Positions 1 to 8,464 of a DNA stretch of 47,703 nucleotides are shown piece by piece (position 1 is the first letter of the stretch; each line of letters starts with the position of its first letter). The stretch spans positions 1 to 47,703 of the forward strand of contig JABABI010000053.1 of assembly GCA_014238335.1 (NCBI GenBank). The letters are read 5' to 3'. The notes beneath the pieces are model-generated. The model saw only the letters and a list, made by a program, of their open reading frames with translations. It was not told the origin of the DNA and did not search any database. Origin of the DNA: Fuerstiella sp. (GTDB lineage: Bacteria > Planctomycetota > Planctomycetia > Planctomycetales > Planctomycetaceae). The translations under genes were made by a program, and so were the position numbers.

Positions 1-1104
1 CAAAACGATCCAGAACTGCTCCAGTCACTTCCCGATATCGCATCGGGCCGACGCTTGATTCCGGCTGGCGTGATCCATGCAGAGTTGGCCACTCTACTCA
101 CGAGCGAGAACACAGGCGTCCGCGCACCGGCAGCGCGTCTTGCCGGTCTGTGGAAACAGCAGCAACTTGTTCCACTGCTGGAACCCTTGGTGGACAGCAA
201 GGAAAACGACAAAGTTCGAGCTGCTGCAATCCGGTCTCTTGCTGAACTCTCACCTGATACGGCGGTGAAGACATTCCAGCCCTTGATTGCGACTGAACAC
301 TCGGCACCAGTTTATCTCGCCGCCCTGGAATCAGTGGCCACGCAGGACATCGACACAGCAGCGCTGGTCGGTCTGAAACTGCTCATCGAACTCGACGATG
401 CCGATTCGTTCGGCCCTGTGCTCAGCATCATCATGAACCGCCGCGGAGCCGCTCAGGCTGTGGCGAGCAAACTGCAGCAGGCAGACGTCTCAGCAGACGA
501 CGCCAAACTGATCAGCCGCTGGCTTAGTGCTGCGGGTCACGACGACCTGACGTTGATCAACGCTCTAAAAACTCGCATGGGAATCAAACCAGGCCAGAGC
601 ATCCCCTATGACATCTCGCTCGTTCGATCGCTGGTCAGCGAAGTCCGTCAATCCGGCGATGCGGCCGCAGGCAAGCAGCTTTTTCTATCATCACTCGCGA
701 ACTGTACAGCATGCCACGCCGTTCAGAACGTCACGACAACGATTGATGCCTTTCCCAAGGGGCCAGACCTCACGGCAGTCGCCGCGGGCCTGCAGCCGGA
801 ATTGATTATTGAATCCGTCATCTGGCCAAAACGTCAGATTAAGGAAGGTTTCGAGATGACAACCATTCTCACCGACGACGGCCGAGCACTGTCCGGCTAC
901 CTGACCTCAGAAGACGCCGACACCGTCGGTCTGCGCGATCTCGCCACTGGCAAAGTCCGCGAGATTCCCGTCGAAACAATCGAAGACCGTGTCAGCAAAG
1001 GCACGGCAATGCCGTCGGGTTTCACTAACTCGCTGACCCGCAATGAACTCCGCGACTTGATCGCCTACCTCGCCAGTCTCAAAGGAAGCGGCATAAAGTC
1101 TTAG
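1..1104 (+). CDS. HEAT-repeat / Planctomycete-type heme-binding protein, C-terminal part (5' cut by window)
   Basis: The reading frame is open from base 1, so the start lies upstream of the window; the TTG at 55 is only the first start-like codon inside it. The N-terminal half is alpha-helical with HEAT-like units, for example around VRAAAIRSLAEL. A CTACH heme c motif follows at about 708-722, preceded by GKQLF and followed by a GPDLT motif. The C-terminus has the pattern of the Pirellula/Verrucomicrobium putative heme-binding domain (TIGR02603 type): segments like ELIIESVIWP, then a beta-rich stretch, ending in LRDLIAYLASL. Proteins with this tail are usually large exported PVC proteins with an N-terminal beta-propeller or dehydrogenase part, which here would be outside the window. 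The role is probably periplasmic electron transfer, but the substrate cannot be read from the sequence. Confidence 0.85.
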   Translation, partial: QNDPELLQSLPDIASGRRLIPAGVIHAELATLLTSENTGVRAPAARLAGLWKQQQLVPLLEPLVDSKENDKVRAAAIRSLAELSPDTAVKTFQPLIATEHSAPVYLAALESVATQDIDTAALVGLKLLIELDDADSFGPVLSIIMNRRGAAQAVASKLQQADVSADDAKLISRWLSAAGHDDLTLINALKTRMGIKPGQSIPYDISLVRSLVSEVRQSGDAAAGKQLFLSSLANCTACHAVQNVTTTIDAFPKGPDLTAVAAGLQPELIIESVIWPKRQIKEGFEMTTILTDDGRALSGYLTSEDADTVGLRDLATGKVREIPVETIEDRVSKGTAMPSGFTNSLTRNELRDLIAYLASLKGSGIKS

Positions 1105-1415
1105 CAGACAATTAGCGTTCACAAAACGACACGATATTTGTCTGACGAGGCCACCTCAACGATGCAGGCGAGCGACAACGCCGGTGCAATTTTTGATTGG
1201 GTTATAACTACAGAGGTGGGCGTATCATGGGCGCTCAAACGGACTCGGAACTTGCCAATGTCACCGGTTTCGCCGTACGTGTTCGATTGATTTTGGGTAT
1301 CATGAACCCAGGCACAAACACTTCGCGACGCGGTATTATCAGTATTGGTGGTCGCGGACTGGGTGACCTTGCGCTAGATTCGTTTCATGTTACGCTTTAA
1401 TTGCTTTGCACACTT
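1105..1415. other. Intergenic region without a convincing gene
   Basis: A 67-codon open frame at 1197-1400 has no recognisable domain and no clear ribosome binding site. I found no strong terminator or promoter. The stretch probably separates the upstream transcription unit from the gene at 1416. Confidence 0.5.
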
Positions 1416-4400
1416 ATGATGCCCAGCAGTAAACACATTTGTTCGTCGTGCCTTGCAATTCTGATAAGTATTGCGGCGCAGGCTGATGCAAAGGTCCTGG
1501 ACCAGCCTGCTCATCTCGAACTGCGGGATGTCGTCGTTGCAATCAATTTCGGCACAACAACGGACCAGACGATAGCAGGTGTGACTTTTCGTGCTGCAAC
1601 AGCCAACAGCCTTGTTGCCGGATTAAAAAACAGCGCCGTTGGTACGGTTAGCATCAGACAGTACGAGCAGACGTTGCCGGAAATGGGTTCCACGAATGAT
1701 GACAATGCGCTCGAACAAATCCTGGGCACCTCGATCTTTGGCCGATCCGGCGAGAAAAGCATCAGGATGAGCTTAGATGTTCCCAATGGTTTTTATCGGG
1801 CGCAATTGATCATCTACGATGGCTGGGAAACTGTCACGGGTGACAAACGCGATAACAACCATCACGTGGAAGGGATCCTTGCCTCTGGTCATTACGATGA
1901 CTTCGTCGAGCAGAATCGCACCCCCAATGATGGCAGCATCGCGAGCTATGTATTCGAGGTTGTTGATGAAAAACTGGATCTTTCCGTCGAAGGTCTTGTA
2001 CCAAATGCTCACCTGAGTGGCGTGATCATCAACAAGTTGCGATCGCTGAATGCAGCTGATCTGAAACCGGGTGACAAGCTGGTTGCAAGGACCCGGGCTC
2101 CGGCGATTGGGACGACTTCAAAACCAGGCTTGCACAATGTCGACCAGGTCCTGCGGGCCGGCATGAATCACAACAGAAAACCGTATTCAGAGCTGGATAT
2201 TAAGCCTCTCTTGAAGCAACACTGCATTCGATGCCACAACGACAAGACGCGGAAGGGCGATGTTCGTCTCGATAATTTAAGGTTTGATTTCGCCCGTGAG
2301 CGTGAGCTGTGGGATAAGATCGAAGAACAAATCGTGACCAACGAGATGCCGCCCGAAAAGCCGTTCATGAGTGATCATCAGCGGCTTGAAATGACGGACT
2401 GGATCAACGCTCAGGAGGAGAAAGTCGATTGGTCCGCACATCGCCAGGCAGGGCATGTCACTTTGCCGATGCTGAATCGTGATGAGTATTCAAATACGGT
2501 GCGAGCGCTTTTCAATGACGGGGACTTCGACAAGGATCTGACGCATATTGATTTTTTCAAAAGCCTGTCCGATGACGGGGTCGGTGAGACGGGCTTCAGT
2601 TCCGACCGCGATTCGCCCTCTCTGGCCATGACCGGCGCTCGTCTGGAAAAATACATCCGCATCACTGAAGACGTGCTCGATCATTACCTCTACACAGACG
2701 AGGCAATTACCTATCAGTCCGAAGCTGAAAAGATGAAGGCGACGACTGCGGTTTTGACGCCGACCGAAAACGGCATCATGATCAAGGCCAACCGCGACTC
2801 ACTTTACACCCGCTGGCACTACCCTCGCACCGGATGGTACGTCATCAAGGTCAAAGCCTGGGGTGAACGTATTGATAACCGAGCGTGCGCGGAAATGGTC
2901 ATTTATGTGGATCGAGCAGAAGTCGGTCAAGTTCGGCTGCTTGCAACGAGGGCTCAGCCCGGAGATTATCATTGCCTCGTGTGGATCGAGAAAGGTCACC
3001 ATACTCTGCGGTTTCGTCCGCAGCGGGCAGGGATGACTGACGAAGAGGCGCGATTGCCCGTACCGCCGCCGTTTCCCGACAAGCCGGTGATCGCTGACTT
3101 TAATGATCTGGGTTTGGGAACGGGCGTCCATATGTGTATGGACAAAATGCAAGTGCATGGCCCGGTGAACCAATTACCGCATACTTTCCACCGGAACGAA
3201 AACTATACAGAAGGGCTGATCGGGCCGCCGACGAGGTCGATCATTACGCAACAAAACACGCCAGCAGCTGAGCGTAATAATGATCGGGCCTGGGAGAATC
3301 AGACGAAGCTGACCATCAACCGCGAGGTCAGTCATGAACCGATTCCGGACAAGTACACCCATGTCTGGGTCAAGCCTCTGGTCAGGACTGACTTTTCCAC
3401 GGCACCGGCTGTGGACAGGTTGATTGTCGCTGAGGGTGAAGGCCGCAGCGCCGCTCGGCAGGTCATCAGCCGCTTCGGGAAAAAGGCCTTTCGTCGTCCT
3501 GTCAGCGATGGGGATATTGACTTCTTTCTCAAGTTCTACGACGCACAAATCACCGCAGGTGCTGATCACCGTGCCGGTCTGAGAGCCGCACTGTTTGCGG
3601 TTATGATTTCGCCGGATTTCTTTTACCGTATTCCGCAGAACGGCACCGGGACTGGGGAACGTCCACTGAACTCTTTTGAAATGGCATCGCGTCTTTCCTA
3701 CTTCCTGTGGAACTCGATGCCTGATGAAGAATTATTCGCGCTGGCCGAGGCCGACAAGCTGACTGATCCCAAGGTCATCGATACCCAGGTTGTACGCATG
3801 TTGAGAAGTGCCAGGGGTAAGCGAATGATCGGAGTGTTTGCCAGAGAATGGCTCGGTTACCGCGAGTTGGGTGTGACGATCAAACCGGACAATGCGGTAT
3901 TCAAGGACACCTATTACGCCAACAACATCGAGAACCTTTTTAAGGAAGAAACGGAATCGTTTGTCAATTACATCTTCTCCGAAAACCGTCCGATTGAGGA
4001 ACTTATTACAGCCGATTACGTTTATTGGAATAAACGTTTAGCTCAGTACTACGAAGGAACCAATGATGCCTCAGAGCTTTTTGCGGCGTCTATCCATGGC
4101 TCGCCTGATGTGGATATTGCCGTGCCTAATGGGAACTATACGTTGCAACTACTGATGTATGAAGGATGGCAATCACGGTCTGCGGATATCGTCATCGAGG
4201 GAAAGATGATTCGTGAGAATTATGACATGTTCGATGAGCAAGGGAAGAATTTTGACCATGGAAGCGTGCTCCGCTATGCATTCACGCTCACCGATGGCAA
4301 CATCGACATTGAATTCAAGGAGCACAAACCGAACATCCATTTCGGTGGATTGATTTTGTCAAAAGGGAAAGGGGATCAGGCAGTTTCAAAGGCCATCTTG

Positions 4401-5255
4401 AAAAGCAATTCGGATCTTGATTTCAAGGATGTCCTCAAGGCAATCAATTTCGGGGATACAAGAAACTTGAGCATTGGCAATGTCAAATTCACCGCCGCGG
4501 CAGTCAATACCACGGTCAACGGAGTCACCAACAAAGCGGCGGGCGATGTGTATGCCGGGCAGTTTTCGCAGAAACTACCCACGATCCTGAAAGACAAATT
4601 GCACGTGGGATTAGGTGACGATCTGATGAAGGTTCAGCTTTCGGACAATTCCAGTCGTGGCGGCTTGCTGGGTATGGGCAGCATTCTGACGGTGACCTCG
4701 CATCCGACCCGAACGTCTGCCGTGGACCGTGGACTGTGGGTTTACGAAAATCTTTTTGGCAAGCACCTTCCTGATCCGCCCGTTGTGCCAGCGTTAGCAA
4801 AAGGAACAGGAGAAGCAGGTGCGACCAGGACCTTCCGCGAGGTCCTCGAGAAGCATCGGGAGAATAAGCAATGCGCTGCCTGCCACAACAAAATCGACCC
4901 GATCGGCTTCGGTCTGGAGAACTTTGACGCGGTTGGCCGCTGGCGAGAATTCGATGGCGGAAAGCTGATTGATGCAACGGGTGTGCTGCCGGATGGTGAG
5001 ACCTTTAACGGGCCAAGCGACCTGAAGCAAAAACTGGTCAAAAACAAGGCAGACTTCTATCGCAATATGGCACAAACCGTACTCACCTATGCGCTCGGCC
5101 GAAAACTTGAATTCTATGATCGACCGGCAGTCGATAAAATTGTTCACCAGCTCATGGATACGGATGGTCAAAGCCACGAGCTGTTTAAGATGGTAGCAAA
5201 GTCCTACCCCTTCACTCATTCAGGCAACAACAAGGATCGTGAGCAATCAAAATGA
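1416..5255 (+). CDS. PSD/PSCyt cytochrome (DUF1587/1595/1592/1588/1585) with two malectin-like regions
   Basis: Large exported heme protein. The frame opens at a TTG at 1401, but ATG at 1416 or 1419 gives a standard signal peptide (SSCLAILISIAAQADA). Domains in order: malectin-like beta-sandwich (1520-2040, AINFG...YDGW...); PSCyt1 with heme motif CIRCH (2223) and the usual NEMPPE; DUF1587 (LNRDEYSNTVRALF); a further beta-sandwich (2770-3020); DUF1595 (RFGKKAFRRPVSDGD); DUF1592 (ASRLSYFLWNSMPDEELF). A second malectin-like region (about 4059-4622) interrupts the protein between YWNKRLAQYYEG and the DUF1588 part (RGGLLGMGSILTVTSHPTRT, heme motif CAACH at 4872). DUF1585 closes the protein (QTVLTYALGRKLEFYD). 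The family is characteristic of Planctomycetes and is thought to act in periplasmic redox steps linked to polysaccharide use; its exact reaction is unknown. The stop overlaps the DUF1552 start in ATGA, so the two are probably translated together. Confidence 0.9.
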   Translation: MMPSSKHICSSCLAILISIAAQADAKVLDQPAHLELRDVVVAINFGTTTDQTIAGVTFRAATANSLVAGLKNSAVGTVSIRQYEQTLPEMGSTNDDNALEQILGTSIFGRSGEKSIRMSLDVPNGFYRAQLIIYDGWETVTGDKRDNNHHVEGILASGHYDDFVEQNRTPNDGSIASYVFEVVDEKLDLSVEGLVPNAHLSGVIINKLRSLNAADLKPGDKLVARTRAPAIGTTSKPGLHNVDQVLRAGMNHNRKPYSELDIKPLLKQHCIRCHNDKTRKGDVRLDNLRFDFARERELWDKIEEQIVTNEMPPEKPFMSDHQRLEMTDWINAQEEKVDWSAHRQAGHVTLPMLNRDEYSNTVRALFNDGDFDKDLTHIDFFKSLSDDGVGETGFSSDRDSPSLAMTGARLEKYIRITEDVLDHYLYTDEAITYQSEAEKMKATTAVLTPTENGIMIKANRDSLYTRWHYPRTGWYVIKVKAWGERIDNRACAEMVIYVDRAEVGQVRLLATRAQPGDYHCLVWIEKGHHTLRFRPQRAGMTDEEARLPVPPPFPDKPVIADFNDLGLGTGVHMCMDKMQVHGPVNQLPHTFHRNENYTEGLIGPPTRSIITQQNTPAAERNNDRAWENQTKLTINREVSHEPIPDKYTHVWVKPLVRTDFSTAPAVDRLIVAEGEGRSAARQVISRFGKKAFRRPVSDGDIDFFLKFYDAQITAGADHRAGLRAALFAVMISPDFFYRIPQNGTGTGERPLNSFEMASRLSYFLWNSMPDEELFALAEADKLTDPKVIDTQVVRMLRSARGKRMIGVFAREWLGYRELGVTIKPDNAVFKDTYYANNIENLFKEETESFVNYIFSENRPIEELITADYVYWNKRLAQYYEGTNDASELFAASIHGSPDVDIAVPNGNYTLQLLMYEGWQSRSADIVIEGKMIRENYDMFDEQGKNFDHGSVLRYAFTLTDGNIDIEFKEHKPNIHFGGLILSKGKGDQAVSKAILKSNSDLDFKDVLKAINFGDTRNLSIGNVKFTAAAVNTTVNGVTNKAAGDVYAGQFSQKLPTILKDKLHVGLGDDLMKVQLSDNSSRGGLLGMGSILTVTSHPTRTSAVDRGLWVYENLFGKHLPDPPVVPALAKGTGEAGATRTFREVLEKHRENKQCAACHNKIDPIGFGLENFDAVGRWREFDGGKLIDATGVLPDGETFNGPSDLKQKLVKNKADFYRNMAQTVLTYALGRKLEFYDRPAVDKIVHQLMDTDGQSHELFKMVAKSYPFTHSGNNKDREQSK

Positions 5256-6544
5256 AACCAACCAGACGAACAATCTTGCGTGGGATCGGCGGTGCGGTGA
5301 TGTGCCTGCCAGCTCTTGAGTGTTTTGGTGAAGTCACTGATAAGAAAAAATCGCCGGTGCGATTCGGGGCGATGTTCATGCCCAATGGAGTCAATCCGCC
5401 GGACTGGGTGCCGAAAGGAGTCGGCGAGGACTTTGAATTTTCACCGATCCTGGCGCCGTTGAAAGATCATCGTTCGAACATCACGGTGGTGTCGAACCTG
5501 ATGAATGAAACGGCGAGTTCGAATCACATTAAACTGACGTCGGCATTTTTGTGTGGCCAAAATCATGTCGGTCAGAAATCTGAAGCGTCGATCGATCACC
5601 TGATTGCTCAACAAATCGGGGCCAATAGCAGAGTGCCTCATCTGCGTCTTGGCACCGAACCGCCGCGAGCTCAAGGTTATCTGACTTGCAGCAATGTCAG
5701 CTGGAATCAAGACAATGTTCTGCTCGCACCTGAGCTGAATCCACGGGTAGCGTTCGATCGAATGTTCCGTGATTTCAACAGCCCCGAAGCGCGGCGAAAG
5801 GCTTTGGGGCAGCGCAGCATTCTCGATGCGGTACTTGAACGATCTAAATCGTTCGGCAAGGACTTGAGTTCATACGACAAACAAAAAATGGATCAGTATT
5901 TTTCTTCTGTTCGGGAACTCGAAGAACGACTCGATAAAGTCATTACTCCCCCAACAAAAGCCGCTGGTGGCTGGACACCTTCTTTAACTGCCGAAAAGAC
6001 CGGGGAATACCGACCGGCGGAGGAAGTTCCTGACAGTGCTGAAGAGTATATGGATGTTCTGATCGATATCATGATTCTCGGAATGTGGACCGATACGACC
6101 CGTGTTGCCACTCTGATGATGGGGCACGGTCTTAGTCGCAAAAACTTTGCCTTCCTTGACGGCGTCAACAATGACCATCACGTCACTTCACACCATCGCA
6201 ATGATGCGCAACTGCTGAAGGAGTATCAGATCATCTGCCGTTGGCACGTTCAGCGGTTGCAGCGGATGATGGACAAGATGGCCCTCATCGATGAAGGCGG
6301 CAGCAGCTTACTCGACAACACGTTGATGCTTTTCGGTGCGGGAATGTCGCAGGGAAACACGCACAGTGGATCTAATATTCCTATTCTGCTTGCGGGTAAA
6401 GCCGGTGGCGCCATGAAGACCGGGCGACATATCCAGACGGCTAAGAATACTCAACACAGTAACTTCCTGCTCTCAGTGCTTCAGAAAATGGGTGTTGATA
6501 GGGAACGGTTTGGGATGAGCAACGGCACCGTTGAGTTAAACTGA
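5252..6544 (+). CDS. DUF1552 (HXXSHH) family exported protein
   Basis: The start is fixed by the ATGA overlap with the preceding cytochrome gene. The N-terminus MKPTRRTILRGIGGAV carries a twin-arginine type signal (RRTILRG) followed by a hydrophobic stretch, so export of a folded protein is likely. The family-defining HXXSHH motif is intact (HVTSHH, near residue 310). Length, 430 residues, is usual. DUF1552 proteins are almost always encoded directly after DUF1592-type cytochromes in planctomycetes, and this pairing is seen here twice. The C-terminal third (NTLMLFGAGMSQGNTHSG) recalls the alkaline phosphatase/sulfatase-like fold suggested for the related DUF1501 family. No enzyme activity is established. 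I infer that it works as an obligate partner of the cytochrome. Confidence 0.88.
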   Translation: MKPTRRTILRGIGGAVMCLPALECFGEVTDKKKSPVRFGAMFMPNGVNPPDWVPKGVGEDFEFSPILAPLKDHRSNITVVSNLMNETASSNHIKLTSAFLCGQNHVGQKSEASIDHLIAQQIGANSRVPHLRLGTEPPRAQGYLTCSNVSWNQDNVLLAPELNPRVAFDRMFRDFNSPEARRKALGQRSILDAVLERSKSFGKDLSSYDKQKMDQYFSSVRELEERLDKVITPPTKAAGGWTPSLTAEKTGEYRPAEEVPDSAEEYMDVLIDIMILGMWTDTTRVATLMMGHGLSRKNFAFLDGVNNDHHVTSHHRNDAQLLKEYQIICRWHVQRLQRMMDKMALIDEGGSSLLDNTLMLFGAGMSQGNTHSGSNIPILLAGKAGGAMKTGRHIQTAKNTQHSNFLLSVLQKMGVDRERFGMSNGTVELN

Positions 6545-6586
6545 ACGGAAAGCTCCGACGCAATACTGCCGTCAACGGATTCACAA

Positions 6587-8464
6587 ATGATGAAAGCATC
6601 GCGATCCAACGGCTTGACCTTCGTTCTGACGTTGCTGACGTTGGTGTCGTCGGTCCGTGCCTCTGAACGCCCGAATATCCTTCGGATCACTGCCGAGGAT
6701 ATGAGCCCAGGTCTGGGATGCTATGGCGACGGGTTCGCAATTACGCCGCACATCGATCAACTGGCCGACGAAGGCGTCCTTTATTCGAACGCCTTTGCGA
6801 CGGCCCCGGTTTGCTCGCCGTCTCGGTCCTGCCTCATCAACGGGCTCTACGCACCATCGCAAGGCACGCACCACATGCGGTCGGCCTTCCCTATCCCCAT
6901 CAAGATGAGCGGCTTTCCCCGTCTTCTGCGAAGCGCAGGCTATTTCACGTCCAATGATGTAAAAACGAATTACAACAGTGGGAATTATAAAGAGATCACG
7001 CGGGTGTCGTGGGATGAGAGCAGCGACACCGCGCACTGGCGAGACCGAAGAAAGGGCCAACCGTTCTTCTGTATATTCAATCTGATGACTTCTCATCAGA
7101 GCAGGACGATGGTTTGGCCACACGAGAAATTTGTTAGCGAGGTGCAGAGCAATCTGACGGAATCGGAGATCCACGATCCCGCAAAAGCTGAACTGCCACC
7201 CTACTATCCCGCTACTCCCGTCGTCCGAAAAACAGTTGCCAGGTTTTACGATTGCGTGACGGCAATGGACAAGCAGGTTGGCGCCATCTTGAAACAGCTT
7301 GAAGACGATGGTCTGGCCGAAGACACGATCGTTTTCTTTTACTCCGATCACGGTTCCGGCATGCCGCGGCATAAGAGGGCGCTGTTGGATTCCGGGATGC
7401 GATTCTGGGGCGCGGTGGGATTGACCGCATCGCAGTCGCTCACGCCGCGTGCAGTGAAGGCGCTCACCGCTGCCTTGTCCGACACAGCGATCGACGTGCG
7501 GATCGAATCCGCCGATGCACTTGCCCGACACGGCCATACAAAAGAGTCGATCGCCGTTTTGGCCGCGGCTCTGTCCCATAAAAATCCGGCTGCTGTTCAA
7601 CACGCGGCGCGGACGATCGAGTTGCTCGGCGACAAGGCCAGGTCCGCAGTTCCGGCGATGAAGGCATGTGACCTTCGCATGAAAAAAATCCGCCCGCCCG
7701 GCACTTCGCCGATCGTCGTGGAACCGGACAAGGACAAAGCGATGTGGGTTCTATTTTCGACCGAGGTGTTTCTCAAGCGGTTTGCTGAAGCAGATCCGAG
7801 CTTTCAGACGATATTCAACGGCAAGGATTTGACGGGATGGGATGGCGATCCTAAAACCTGGCACGTCAAAGATGGCGCGATCTGCTGTTCCGGGAAGGCG
7901 GGAAACACCTGGCTGATCTGGCGTGGCGGTGAACTGAAAGATTTCGAACTGCGACTACAGTTCCGCCACCTTTCCGGAAACTCGGGCGTCCAGGTCCGCA
8001 GCATCGAAGACAAAAAGTGGAGCGTTGTCGGTTACCAGGCAGAGGTCGCGGCACAGGAGCAGATGGGACTGTGGCATCATTCCAAAGCCCCGGAGAAGTA
8101 CCGTTTCGCTCTGTCGAACGCTGGTGAGAAAGGACATATCACCAACGACGGCGCGAAGACACTAACACGATTCGCTCCGGCCGAGAAAGTTCGCCAGGCG
8201 TTCCGGCCTGGTGAGTGGAATGAAATGATCATCGTCGGACAAGGGCCCAAGCTGATTCAAACAGTCAACGGAGTTGTCTTGTCAGAATTAGTGGACCTGG
8301 ATGCGAAGCACGCTACCAGCAAGGGGTTGCTGGCGTTTCAGGATCATGGCAACGGGACGGAAGTGCATTACAGGAACATTCGCTTGAAACAGCTGTGCGC
8401 CGGAGGCGACGAATCTCAGGATGACCCGATTGAATCTGGCAAAGCTGAATCGGGGCGAGAATGA
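6587..8464 (+). CDS. Internally deleted sulfatase fused to HEAT repeats and DUF1080
   Basis: Exported 625-residue chimera with a signal peptide in the first 25 residues. Residues 27-272 are the N-terminal two-thirds of a type I sulfatase: metal ligand region ITAEDMSP, formylglycine motif CSPSR (Cys76), and YSDHG (Asp254, His255) followed by Lys263. Right after DSGMR (residue 272, base about 7402) the sulfatase stops in mid-domain. The sequence continues in frame as FWGAVGL and two or so HEAT-like helical repeats (to about 345). Residues about 402-615 form a DUF1080 (3-keto-disaccharide hydrolase / LamG-like) domain beginning FQTIFNGKDLTGWDG. Related planctomycete sulfatases have several hundred residues between these points, including the C-terminal subdomain, so I infer an in-frame internal deletion. 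The catalytic ligands survive but the fold may not. The stop overlaps the next gene (ATGA). Confidence 0.82.
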   Translation: MMKASRSNGLTFVLTLLTLVSSVRASERPNILRITAEDMSPGLGCYGDGFAITPHIDQLADEGVLYSNAFATAPVCSPSRSCLINGLYAPSQGTHHMRSAFPIPIKMSGFPRLLRSAGYFTSNDVKTNYNSGNYKEITRVSWDESSDTAHWRDRRKGQPFFCIFNLMTSHQSRTMVWPHEKFVSEVQSNLTESEIHDPAKAELPPYYPATPVVRKTVARFYDCVTAMDKQVGAILKQLEDDGLAEDTIVFFYSDHGSGMPRHKRALLDSGMRFWGAVGLTASQSLTPRAVKALTAALSDTAIDVRIESADALARHGHTKESIAVLAAALSHKNPAAVQHAARTIELLGDKARSAVPAMKACDLRMKKIRPPGTSPIVVEPDKDKAMWVLFSTEVFLKRFAEADPSFQTIFNGKDLTGWDGDPKTWHVKDGAICCSGKAGNTWLIWRGGELKDFELRLQFRHLSGNSGVQVRSIEDKKWSVVGYQAEVAAQEQMGLWHHSKAPEKYRFALSNAGEKGHITNDGAKTLTRFAPAEKVRQAFRPGEWNEMIIVGQGPKLIQTVNGVVLSELVDLDAKHATSKGLLAFQDHGNGTEVHYRNIRLKQLCAGGDESQDDPIESGKAESGRE

